From: Candidatus Dormiibacterota bacterium
GTDB lineage: Bacteria > Chloroflexota > Dormibacteria > Aeolococcales > Aeolococcaceae
DNA length: 35,124 nucleotides
Assembly: GCA_003132525.1 (NCBI GenBank)
Contig: PKXZ01000080.1
Location: 21,322 to 56,445 of the forward strand
Direction of reading: 5' to 3'
Under the pieces are notes generated by a model. The model was not told the DNA's origin and made no database searches. It saw nothing but the letters and a program-made list of their open reading frames with translations. Numbering within the stretch: the stretch's first letter is position 1; each line of letters begins with the position of its first letter. Both the position numbers and the translations under genes were made by a program. Below are positions 6,929 through 14,384 of the stretch, one piece after another.

Positions 6929-8179
6929 CTAGGCTTCGGCGCCGACCACGAGGGCTGGGAAATCCTCATCGAGAGTCGCGGGCTCGATGTGGGTGCGCGC
7001 GTGCTTCTCGACGTCGCGCAACTTCAGGATCTCGCTCGGCGTGATCAACGTGACCGCGACGCCGGCTCGCCCGGCACGACCCGTTCTGCCGACACGATGG
7101 AGATACTCGTCAGGGGTGAGCGGCACGTCGTAGTTGATCACGTGCGAGATGTCGTCGATGTCGAGGCCGCGGGCTGCGACATTGGTCGCGATCAGGTACT
7201 TGACGTGGGAGGCGCGGAACTGCTGCATCGCCCGGTCGCGTTCACGTTGGGTGAGGTCGCCGTGGAGGAGACCGACTTGGTACCCGCGACTCCCGAGCTG
7301 CGCCTGGAGCACGTCCGCGGTTCGCTTGGTCTCCACGAAGATCAGCGCCATCACGACGTCGGGCTGGTCGAGGATCTGTGCGAGCGCATCGGTCTTGTCC
7401 GCCCACGTTGTCTGCACGTAGAGCTGGCGCACCTCGGCGGGAATCTCAGGCCTGGTGCTGATCTCCACGGTCTCCGGGTCATGCATGTGACGCAGGGCGA
7501 GCCGGCGAACCCACTCCGGCATGGTGGCGCTGAAGAGCAGCGTCTGACGTTGCGGCGGACATTGACGAAGGATTCGCTCGACGTCCGGCGCGAACCCCAT
7601 GTCGAGCATCCGGTCGGCTTCGTCGAGCACGCACACGCGGACGTTCGCGAGGGTGAGAGAGCGGCGCTGGATGTGATCGCCGAGTCGCCCCGGGGTGGCC
7701 ACGACGATGTGCGCACCCTGACGCAGCTCCTCCATCTGACGTCCGATCGAGTCGCCGCCGTAGATCGCCACACTGCGCAGCTCGTGCCGCTTGCCGAGCC
7801 GCGTCAGCTCGTCGTGGACCTGGACGGCCAGCTCTCGCGTCGGACAGAGCACCAGGGCCTGCACGGGGCCGTCGCGGGGATCGAGGCGTTCGATGATGGG
7901 GATACCGAAGGCCGCCGTCTTGCCGCTCCCGGTCTGTGCCTGCCCGATGACGTCTCGTCCGGCCATCGCGAAGGGGAGCGATCCGGCCTGGATCGGCGTC
8001 GCCATCGTGTAGCCGAGCTCGGCAACCGTGTTTTGCATGGCAACGCTCAAGGCGAGCTCGCTGAAGCTGACCGGTTCGGGGATGATTGTGCTCAAGACCT
8101 CATCGACCGGCGCCGGAGCGACGGGACGGGGCCTTGCGGCGAGCGGTCTACCAAACCGCGCGCGAGAAGACGAACGCAA
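6929..8179 (-). CDS. DEAD-box RNA helicase (RhlE-like)
   Basis: A 416-residue DEAD-box ATPase with all core motifs: Q motif (LGYTMATPIQ), motif I AQTGSGKT (81-88), Ia PTRELA, Ib TPGRLGDH, II DEAD, III SAT, IV/IVa IFVETKRT, V ARGLDIDD and VI HRVGRTGRAG. There is only a short basic N-terminal tail and a short C-terminal tail, as in minimal RhlE/CshA-type helicases. Its role is ATP-dependent remodelling of RNA duplexes in ribosome assembly or mRNA turnover. The start is TTG at 8179, with TAGACT 9 nt upstream. It is the first gene of the operon helicase-hydrolase-Trm112 and divergent from the HAD phosphatase. Confidence 0.92.
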   Translation of the reverse strand: MRSSSRARFGRPLAARPRPVAPAPVDEVLSTIIPEPVSFSELALSVAMQNTVAELGYTMATPIQAGSLPFAMAGRDVIGQAQTGSGKTAAFGIPIIERLDPRDGPVQALVLCPTRELAVQVHDELTRLGKRHELRSVAIYGGDSIGRQMEELRQGAHIVVATPGRLGDHIQRRSLTLANVRVCVLDEADRMLDMGFAPDVERILRQCPPQRQTLLFSATMPEWVRRLALRHMHDPETVEISTRPEIPAEVRQLYVQTTWADKTDALAQILDQPDVVMALIFVETKRTADVLQAQLGSRGYQVGLLHGDLTQRERDRAMQQFRASHVKYLIATNVAARGLDIDDISHVINYDVPLTPDEYLHRVGRTGRAGRAGVAVTLITPSEILKLRDVEKHARTHIEPATLDEDFPALVVGAEA

Positions 8180-8188
8180 GACAATGTC

Positions 8189-8194
8189 AGTCTA
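8189..8194 (-). promoter_or_regulatory. -10-like TAGACT upstream of helicase
   Basis: TAGACT on the minus strand ends 9 nt before the TTG at 8179. The spacing is slightly longer than at other leaderless-looking genes here. Confidence 0.4.
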
Positions 8195-8221
8195 CCCCGG
8201 ATTGGCGCGTTCACGCCTGCG

Positions 8222-8288
8222 TAAGATCGAGGTGATGCAGTTCATCCGCGCGAGCGCGCCCGGGATCGCAGAGAGGCCCGGTCAATGA
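8222..8288 (+). promoter_or_regulatory. Possible leader ORF with -10-like element before the HAD gene
   Basis: TAAGAT (8222-8227) lies 7 nt before an ATG at 8235. That ATG opens a 17-codon frame (MQFIRASAPGIAERPGQ) whose TGA (8286-8288) overlaps the HAD start ATG (8285-8287). The geometry fits a leaderless small ORF translationally coupled to the HAD gene. It could equally be a chance open frame in the 5' UTR. Confidence 0.35.
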
Positions 8289-9142
8289 GTCCGCCTGCCG
8301 ATATCGGTGTGGCGCGCCTCGCCACGGCATTCGTCCCGCGCTTGGTGGTCCTCGACCTCGACGGCACAAGCATCGACTACCAGCAAAACCTTGATCCCCG
8401 GGTGCGCAACGCGGTGCGCGCGGTGGCATCGCACATGCCGGTGATCGTCGCCACCGGCCGCATGTACCGCTCAGCTCTGTACTGGGCGAACGAGCTCCAG
8501 GTGAAGGAGCCGCTCGTCTGCTACCAGGGCGCGATGGTCCGTGAGATGCCGCGACAAGACGGCGCTCCCGGGGACACGATCTTCGAGCAACCGCTGCGGG
8601 CGGGGCCGGCGCGACGGGCGCTGCACATCGCCCGCGAGCAGGACTGGCACTTTCAGGCGTATCAGCACGACGAGCTGCTCTGCGAGCGGGATCGCCCCGA
8701 GGCACGCCTGTACTCGCACATCAGTGGGGTGCCGTTCCGGGTCGTCCCCGACCTCGATCCACTGCTCGAAGAGGGGACGACAAAGGCGGCGTGCGTCATC
8801 GAGGATCCCGCCGAAGTGGATCGAGCCACCGGCTTGATGGCTCGGGAGCTCGCCGGCGACGCCCGCATCACCCGCTCCAACCCGGAGTTCGTCGAGATAC
8901 TCGATCCTGGAGTCAGCAAGGCGGTGGCGTGCGAGATCGTCTGCGCGCGCCTCGGATACACGCTGGCGGACGCGCTTGCTCTCGGGGACGCACCCAACGA
9001 CGTCGAGATGCTGATCGCGGCGGGGTATGCGGCGGCCGTATCAACCTCGCGGCCCGAGGTGCTCGCGGCGGCGGACGCCACCTGCGCGCCGCCTCAGGAG
9101 GGCGGCGTCGCCGACGTGCTGGAGGCCTTCGCGCTCCTGTGA
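8285..9142 (+). CDS. Cof-type HAD-superfamily hydrolase
   Basis: A 285-residue HAD-IIB (Cof) phosphatase. Motif I is VLDLDGTS, with nucleophile Asp24 and acid/base Asp26. Motif II is VATGR, the motif III lysine is in SKAVACEIVCARLG, and motif IV is ALGDAPNDVEML. The IIB cap lies between motifs II and III. Members dephosphorylate sugar phosphates or cofactor intermediates (FMN, PLP, HMP-PP); the substrate cannot be told from sequence. ATG 8285 has GAGAGG 8 nt upstream and overlaps the end of a 17-codon leader frame. A Pr6Pr membrane protein gene follows 40 bp downstream. Confidence 0.88.
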   Translation: MSPPADIGVARLATAFVPRLVVLDLDGTSIDYQQNLDPRVRNAVRAVASHMPVIVATGRMYRSALYWANELQVKEPLVCYQGAMVREMPRQDGAPGDTIFEQPLRAGPARRALHIAREQDWHFQAYQHDELLCERDRPEARLYSHISGVPFRVVPDLDPLLEEGTTKAACVIEDPAEVDRATGLMARELAGDARITRSNPEFVEILDPGVSKAVACEIVCARLGYTLADALALGDAPNDVEMLIAAGYAAAVSTSRPEVLAAADATCAPPQEGGVADVLEAFALL

Positions 9143-9170
9143 TCGTCCATGAGCGCGGCCGAACCAGGAG

Positions 9171-9176
9171 TACGCT
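9171..9176 (+). promoter_or_regulatory. -10-like TACGCT, leaderless start
   Basis: TACGCT ends 6 nt before the GTG at 9183. An AGGAG just upstream of it (9166-9170) is 12 nt from the start, too far for a normal ribosome binding site. Confidence 0.42.
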
Positions 9177-9182
9177 GCGCGA

Positions 9183-9812
9183 GTGAACCGCGCGTCGGTC
9201 GTGGCCGGGTGCCGTGTGTTCTTCGCGGGGCTCACCGTGGTTGCGATCGTGGTTCAGCTGGCCAGCCTCGCCGCCAAGGGGACCCTCAACCCGGTCAACT
9301 ATTTCGGCTATTTCACCATCGACAGCAATCTCATCGCGACCGGTGTGCTCATCGCCGGCGCGCTCAATCGCAAGCGTACGTCCACACCACGGCTCGACGT
9401 GGTTCGAGGCGGTGCGGTTGTGTACATGAGCATCACCGGCATCGTCTTCACGCTCCTCCTGTCGAACACCGACGTCGACACGGCGATCCCGTGGGTCAAT
9501 TCGGTGGTCCACGAGCTGATGCCGCTGGTGATGCTTGCCGACTGGTTGACCACGCCGCCCGCTGCTCGCCTGCGCTTGCGCCAGGGCCTGTCGTGGCTCA
9601 GCTTTCCACTCGTCTGGATCGTCTATACGATCATCCGTGGCGCCATCGTCAACCAGTATCCGTATCCCTTCCTCAACCCGGCGAACGGCGGTTACGCCAG
9701 CGTCGCGGTGTACTGCGTCGCGATTCTCGTCGCGATGGTCGTGGTCAGCTCGCTCGTCGTTGTGCTCGCCAACGCTGCCGGAGGCGGCCGCCGTCGCGCT
9801 GACGCAACGTGA
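9183..9812 (+). CDS. Pr6Pr-family membrane protein
   Basis: A 209-residue integral membrane protein with about six transmembrane helices. It carries features of the Pr6Pr family: NYFGYFTIDSNL after TM1, VVHELMPLVMLADW in the middle, and NQYPYPFLNPANGGYASV before the last helix. The family is widespread in Actinobacteria and relatives and is functionally uncharacterised. The GTG start at 9183 is supported by a TACGCT 6 nt upstream. Its 3' end faces the 3-hydroxyacyl-CoA dehydrogenase gene 12 bp away. Confidence 0.8.
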   Translation: MNRASVVAGCRVFFAGLTVVAIVVQLASLAAKGTLNPVNYFGYFTIDSNLIATGVLIAGALNRKRTSTPRLDVVRGGAVVYMSITGIVFTLLLSNTDVDTAIPWVNSVVHELMPLVMLADWLTTPPAARLRLRQGLSWLSFPLVWIVYTIIRGAIVNQYPYPFLNPANGGYASVAVYCVAILVAMVVVSSLVVVLANAAGGGRRRADAT

Positions 9813-9824
9813 CCTGCGCCGTGC

Positions 9825-10709
9825 TCATGTCGTGGTGTTGGTGAACCCTCCACCACTCTTGTTGCCGAACCGCCCGCGCGCAACCAGGTCGCGCAGCATC
9901 CCGACGGGCTCCCAGCGCTCGTCGCCCGTCTGACGGAAGCCCTCGTCGAGGATTGCCTCCACCACGTCGAGCCCGACCAGGTCGGAGAGCTCGAACAGTC
10001 CCATCGGCCAGCCGAGCGCGTTGCGCACCGCGAGATCGCACTCCTCGACGGAGATGTATCCGCCCTGCACGAGGCGCATCGCCTCCTGGATGGCGATGAA
10101 GAGGATGCGATTGGCGATGAAGCCGTATTCCTCACGAGCCAGGCGTACCGGCGTCTTGCCGATCTCGCGCGCGAAGTTCATGGCGCGGAGGATCGTGTCC
10201 TCCGACGTGTGCGGTCCGGGCACGACCTCCACGAGGGTCATGAGCAGCGCCGGGTTGAAGAAGTGGATGTTGAGGAAGCGTTCGGAGCGGGTCACCGATT
10301 CCTCGAGCAGCGACGACGCCAGGGTTGATGAGTTCGTGCCGATGATGGCGATATCGTCGGCGTGCTCGCAGATGCGGGCATACACCTCGCGCTTGATGCC
10401 GCGATCCTCGGCGACCGACTCGATGATGGTTTCCGCGCCGCCGACGTCGCCGAAGTCCGAGGAGAGCGACACGCGCGCGATCGCCGCCTCACAGGCGTCG
10501 CCGTCGAGCTTTCCCTTCTCGACACGGCGGCGAAGCAGGATCGCACAGGCCCTGCTGGCGTTCTGGAGCCGCTCATCGCTACGGCTGATCAGGCGGACGG
10601 CGTGGCCGTGCAGCGCTGCCTGATAGGCGATCTGCCCGCCCATCGCGCCCGCACCCACCACAGCGAGCGTGGGCGCGGCGCTGACGTCAGCCTCCGGCCG
10701 GTCCGGCAT
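9825..10709 (-). CDS. 3-hydroxyacyl-CoA dehydrogenase (hydroxybutyryl-CoA type)
   Basis: A 294-residue single-function dehydrogenase. The N-terminal Rossmann fold begins VVGAGAMGGQIAYQ (17-30). TNSSTLASSLL and the catalytic histidine motif NIHFFNPA follow. The C-terminal helical domain has GFIANRILFIAIQEAMRL and ends with GRFGNKSGGGF, the typical 'GR.G.K.G.GFY' tail. It oxidises L-3-hydroxyacyl-CoA to 3-ketoacyl-CoA with NAD(P)+ in beta-oxidation or short-chain CoA metabolism. Its ATG at 10709 lies inside the end of fumC (23-bp overlap), so it is the last gene of a histidine kinase-fumC-dehydrogenase operon. No thiolase or crotonase is beside it. Confidence 0.9.
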   Translation of the reverse strand: MPDRPEADVSAAPTLAVVGAGAMGGQIAYQAALHGHAVRLISRSDERLQNASRACAILLRRRVEKGKLDGDACEAAIARVSLSSDFGDVGGAETIIESVAEDRGIKREVYARICEHADDIAIIGTNSSTLASSLLEESVTRSERFLNIHFFNPALLMTLVEVVPGPHTSEDTILRAMNFAREIGKTPVRLAREEYGFIANRILFIAIQEAMRLVQGGYISVEECDLAVRNALGWPMGLFELSDLVGLDVVEAILDEGFRQTGDERWEPVGMLRDLVARGRFGNKSGGGFTNTTT

Positions 10710-12108
10710 CGCGTCCGGGGTGGGTCATCGCCTCGGCATCGAGCAGCCGCGTCAACTCGGCCTCGTCGAGACCGCTGCGCTCGCGCGCGACCTCGCGTAC
10801 CGTCCGCCCCGTGTTGTACGCCTCCTTTGCGATCGCCGCCGCGGCGTCATAGCCAATCACCGGGGCGAGCGCGGTGCAGAGCATGAGGCCGCGTTCAACC
10901 ATCGCGGGACCGTTCTCGGTGGCCGTGATGCCGTCGATGCAGTTGGTCGCTAGGTTGCCGGCCGACGCCGCCAGCAGCGACGCCGACTGCAGGAGGTCGT
11001 ATGCGGCGACCGGCATCATCACGTTGAGCTCGAGCAACGACCCGGCCGCCGCGCAGAAAGCGACGGTCGCATCGTTGCCGATCACCTGCGCGGCCACCAT
11101 GGTCACCGACTCGCAGATGACCGGGTTGACCTTGCCGGGCATGATCGACGAGCCGGGCTGCACCGCCGGGATCGCGATCTCGGCGATGCCGGCGCGCGGT
11201 CCGCATCCGAGGAGGCGAAGGTCGTTGGCGATCTTGAACATCGAGACGGCAACGGCACGGAGTGCGCCACTTGCCGAGACCACGGCATCGAGGGTCGACT
11301 GCCCGCTGAAGTGGTTGCCGGTCTCCCGGAAGGGGATGCCGACATCGGCCGCGATCAGCCCGATCAGCTTGGGTGGGAACTCTGGATGGGTACCGACACC
11401 GGTTCCCACCGCGGTCCCCCCGAGGGGTAGCTCGGCCAGCGTCGTGATCGCCTCCTCGCAGCGCAGCCGGGCCCGCTCCATCTGTCCCGCGTAGCCCAGG
11501 AACTCCTGGCCAAGGCGGATCGGCGTCGCGTCCTGGAGATGCGTGCGGCCGGTCTTGATCACCGCCCAGAACTCGCCGGACTTGCGCCGCAGCGAGTCCT
11601 CGAGGACCTGCAGCGCGGGGATGACATCCTCGCGCAACGCGACCGCGGCAGCCACCTGGGTCGCGGTCGGGAACACGTCGTTGCTCGACTGCCCGATGTT
11701 GACGTGGTCGTTGGGATGCACCGGGGTACGCGACCCACGCACGCCGCCGAGCAGCTCGATGGCCCGGTTCGCGATCACCTCGTTGGCATTCATGTTCGTC
11801 GAGGTCCCGCTCCCGGTCTGGAAAACGTCGACGATGAACTCGCCGTCGAGCGCTCCGTCGATGACGTCCTGGGCGGCGCGGATGATCGCGCCGGCGAGGT
11901 TCTCGTCGAGCAACCCGAGCTCGCGGTTGACCAGCGCCGACTGCTGCTTGATCAGCCCGATGGCACGGATGAAACCGCGTGGGAGGCGCAGGTCGCTGAT
12001 GGGGAAGTTGACCTTGGCGCGCATGGTGTTGGCGCCGTAGTAGGCGTCCGCCGGGACCTCGAACTCACCCATGGAGTCGCGTTCGCTCCGAGTCACGGTG
12101 GTGGTCAT
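10687..12108 (-). CDS. fumC: Class II fumarate hydratase
   Basis: A 473-residue fumarase of the aspartase/fumarase superfamily. It carries GSGTSTNMNANEV (99-111), the B-site region HPNDHVN (131-137), GQSSNDVFPTA (139-149), THLQDATPIRLGQE (189-202) with the proton-relay histidine, and the signature GSSIMPGKVNP (319-329) on the flexible catalytic loop. It interconverts fumarate and malate in the TCA cycle. GTGVGTHPEF favours fumarase over aspartase. The ATG at 12108 overlaps the histidine kinase stop by 4 bp (ATGA). The longer open frame to 12486 is antisense-like shadow within the kinase and is excluded. Coupling of a central-metabolism enzyme to a kinase gene is unusual. Confidence 0.93.
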   Translation of the reverse strand: MTTTVTRSERDSMGEFEVPADAYYGANTMRAKVNFPISDLRLPRGFIRAIGLIKQQSALVNRELGLLDENLAGAIIRAAQDVIDGALDGEFIVDVFQTGSGTSTNMNANEVIANRAIELLGGVRGSRTPVHPNDHVNIGQSSNDVFPTATQVAAAVALREDVIPALQVLEDSLRRKSGEFWAVIKTGRTHLQDATPIRLGQEFLGYAGQMERARLRCEEAITTLAELPLGGTAVGTGVGTHPEFPPKLIGLIAADVGIPFRETGNHFSGQSTLDAVVSASGALRAVAVSMFKIANDLRLLGCGPRAGIAEIAIPAVQPGSSIMPGKVNPVICESVTMVAAQVIGNDATVAFCAAAGSLLELNVMMPVAAYDLLQSASLLAASAGNLATNCIDGITATENGPAMVERGLMLCTALAPVIGYDAAAAIAKEAYNTGRTVREVARERSGLDEAELTRLLDAEAMTHPGRDAGPAGG

Positions 12109-13241
12109 GCACCTCGCTCCTCTCGATGCAACGGAATGGTCATGTCGAACTCGGCGCCGCTCCCCGGGACGCTCCGAGCCGCCACGGTTCCGCCATGCCG
12201 TTCGGCGACCGTGCGCACGATGTAGAGGCCGAGGCCGCTCCCCGGAACTTTGCGCTGGCGTTCGGCAACCGAGCGGAAATACTTGTCGAACAGGTGCCCG
12301 GTGTCGGCCACTGGGAAACCGGCTCCGTGGTCGCGCACGGTGAAGCGCACAGAGCCTCCCTCGCGCGCCGCCATCACCTCGATTGGTGATCCCGTCGGGC
12401 CGTGCTTGACCGCGTTGCCGAGCAGGTTGGTGAGCGCGAGGATGAGCCGGCGCCGGTCGCCCTTGATGGTCATGCCGTGCTCGCATTCACTGCTGATCGG
12501 CGACTCACGAAGCTTTGCCTCCATGGCGACGTGCTCGATCGCCTCGGCCACCACGTCCTCCGCGTCCATGACCTCGAGGGCGAGGTGGTCGTCAGGATCC
12601 TCCAGGCGCGCCAGCTCAGCGAGCGCGTTGACCATCCGTACCATCATCTCGGTGCTGGCGGTGATCCCCTCGATGGCAACGATCGCTGTCTCGGGGAGTG
12701 CTCCGAGCATGCCCGCGCTGAGCAGCTGCCCGTAGCTGTTGAGGATCGTGAGCGGGCGCCGCAGCTCGTGCATGGTGATCGAGAGCGAGGTCCCCCGCGC
12801 CGACGATTCCGACGTCGCGCTGGTCAGCCGGCGCTCCAGGGTCGCAACCGAAGATGCGGCGAGGCGCTGTCCGACCGCCTCGATGTCGTCAGCCGTGGTG
12901 GTTGCGAGCTCCAGCGTCTCCTCGGCGTCGACCCGCTCCTCACGGACGGCCTCGGCTGTCGCCTGGCGGAGGGCCGTGAGATTGGCGAGAGCCTGCTCCA
13001 GCCGGCGCTCGATACCCGTCTCCGCGTCGAGATGGTGATACGCGATCAGCGGACGGAAATCGTCAGCCGTCAGGGCGACGAGGACGGCGTTGACGAACTG
13101 GCGTGGTCCGCGAGCGCGGTCCGGAGGTTCGCCGGGGTTAGCCGGTGAGACCTGCCTTGCCCACAGATCGGCGATCCGCGCCGCGTGGGTCGCCAGAAAA
13201 TCGCTGAACTGCCGGGTCACGCCGCTGAAGTCTAGGCGCAC
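12105..13241 (-). CDS. Soluble histidine kinase
   Basis: A 378-residue sensor kinase without a transmembrane segment. The N-terminal part (1-125) is helical and polar with no recognised sensor fold. A HisKA helix follows, with phospho-acceptor His158 in ITMHELRRPLTILNSYGQLL. The HATPase domain has an N box (NLLGNAVKHGP), G1 (VRDHGAGFP), F-box region (LFDKYFRS) and G2 (GSGLGLYIV). All catalytic boxes are intact. No response regulator is adjacent, so it is an orphan. GTG 13241 gives the longest form, overlapping the upstream flippase frame by 104 bp. A TAGACT 8 nt before an in-frame GTG at 13220 suggests an alternative start 7 codons in. Its stop is coupled to fumC (ATGA). Confidence 0.88.
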   Translation of the reverse strand: MRLDFSGVTRQFSDFLATHAARIADLWARQVSPANPGEPPDRARGPRQFVNAVLVALTADDFRPLIAYHHLDAETGIERRLEQALANLTALRQATAEAVREERVDAEETLELATTTADDIEAVGQRLAASSVATLERRLTSATSESSARGTSLSITMHELRRPLTILNSYGQLLSAGMLGALPETAIVAIEGITASTEMMVRMVNALAELARLEDPDDHLALEVMDAEDVVAEAIEHVAMEAKLRESPISSECEHGMTIKGDRRRLILALTNLLGNAVKHGPTGSPIEVMAAREGGSVRFTVRDHGAGFPVADTGHLFDKYFRSVAERQRKVPGSGLGLYIVRTVAERHGGTVAARSVPGSGAEFDMTIPLHREERGA

Positions 13242-14295
13242 CAGGCGTCAATTCAGCGAGCGCGGCATCCTCGATGGCTGCGACCTCGACCGCAAGCTGC
13301 GCCGGCGAGCGGCTGCTCCGGCGGTGACGCGACCAGAGCACGGCGCCAAGCACGGCGAACGGGATCATCTGAAGATCGATGAGCACCGAGATCGCACCGG
13401 CATGGGCGACCGAGACGCCGCTGTGGGAAAGCAATGCGATCAGGACGCCCTCGCGGAGGCCCAGGCCGTTGATGCTGAACGGCGCGAGCGCGACCAGGAG
13501 AGTGATCGGGATGCAGACGGCGAGCACGGTCCAACTCAGGTCCACGCCGATCGCGCGAGCGGCCACGCTCAACGCGAGCAGGTTAAAGCCCCATCCCGCG
13601 GCGCCGACCAGCAGTGACTGGGCGACCGCATGGGGGTGCCGGCGGTAGCCGGCGAACGCGTCGCTGAACGAACGGACGCCCCGGCTCATCGCTCCCGAGA
13701 CGCGGGCGAGCAGGCGATGGGGTACGAGGCGGTCGGCGCTGAGCGCCAGCAGCCAGATGACCACGACCGTCGCGGCGAGCCCGGCGATCACGATCACGAC
13801 CCCGGTGCCGAGCAGCGCGCGAAGCAGGATCGCGGCGGCGATGCCCCAGCAGGTCATGCCGAGCATGCCCGCGAGGCGGCTGCCTGCGAGCGACGCAAGC
13901 ACGTTCCCGTGGCCGACCTGGCGGCCCATCTCGACGGTGCGCATCGCGTCTCCGCCGACGCCGGCGGGAAGCATCTGGGTGAAGAAAAGCCCCTGGAGAT
14001 ACGAGGAGCTCAGACGTTGCCAACTCAACACCGAGCCCGGCCCGGCGCCTGCGGGCGCGTTGGCGGTGCGCAGGAGCACCCCCCACTCGACGACGCTCGC
14101 GGCCACCGCGAGCACGGTGAGCCCAAGGGCGGCGGCGATCCAGAGCGGATCGGCGTGCGCGAGGCTCGCGATCGCCTGGGGCAGGTTGATGGTTCGAGCG
14201 AGGATGACCAGGCCGACCACAGTTCCGCTGACCCGGGTCCAGGGGGACCCCATCACGGCACGGGCGACGCGGACGGCTGGTCTCATCCGCTCCAT
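13138..14295 (-). CDS. Flippase-like (UPF0104/AglD-type) membrane protein
   Basis: From ATG 14295 the product is 385 residues with about eight transmembrane helices. Family signs of the lysylphosphatidylglycerol synthase transmembrane/UPF0104 group are YLQGLFFTQMLPAGVGGDAMRTVEMGR (shown here as one segment near residue 100), SLAGSRLAGMLGM, and PFSINGLGLREG in the later part. Members are membrane-embedded proteins linked to lipid or glycolipid transfer; the substrate is unknown. An upstream GTG at 14388 overlaps the dnaB stop, but those 31 codons have AT-rich third positions and contain an inverted repeat, so I prefer 14295. The last 35 or so codons run through the start of the kinase with poor codon bias, which suggests a lost original stop. 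A glycosyltransferase partner is not nearby. Confidence 0.8.
   Translation of the reverse strand: MERMRPAVRVARAVMGSPWTRVSGTVVGLVILARTINLPQAIASLAHADPLWIAAALGLTVLAVAASVVEWGVLLRTANAPAGAGPGSVLSWQRLSSSYLQGLFFTQMLPAGVGGDAMRTVEMGRQVGHGNVLASLAGSRLAGMLGMTCWGIAAAILLRALLGTGVVIVIAGLAATVVVIWLLALSADRLVPHRLLARVSGAMSRGVRSFSDAFAGYRRHPHAVAQSLLVGAAGWGFNLLALSVAARAIGVDLSWTVLAVCIPITLLVALAPFSINGLGLREGVLIALLSHSGVSVAHAGAISVLIDLQMIPFAVLGAVLWSRHRRSSRSPAQLAVEVAAIEDAALAELTPGAPRLQRRDPAVQRFSGDPRGADRRSVGKAGLTG
13229..13234 (-). promoter_or_regulatory. -10-like TAGACT at the kinase 5' end
   Basis: TAGACT on the minus strand ends 8 nt before an in-frame GTG at 13220 of the histidine kinase. This suggests the kinase-fumC operon has its own promoter inside the end of the flippase gene. 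Confidence 0.4.
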
Positions 14296-14306
14296 TGAAA
14301 CAGGGT

Positions 14307-14359
14307 GGGACCGGTCATATCTTGCCGTATGTCCGGAACGTGACACGTCGACCGGTCCC
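14307..14359. repeat. 10-bp perfect inverted repeat upstream of the flippase gene
   Basis: GGGACCGGTC at 14307-14316 and its exact reverse complement at 14350-14359, separated by 33 nt. Each arm also contains the palindrome ACCGGT. It sits between dnaB and the likely flippase start and could be an operator pair or an RNA stem. Confidence 0.65.
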
Positions 14360-14384
14360 CGCGACGCCTTTCGCAGGCGGCGCG

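Noticed and set aside
12109-12486. N-terminal extension of fumC
   Set aside because: It lies wholly inside the histidine kinase gene in another frame and is arginine-rich; fumarase similarity begins at 12108.
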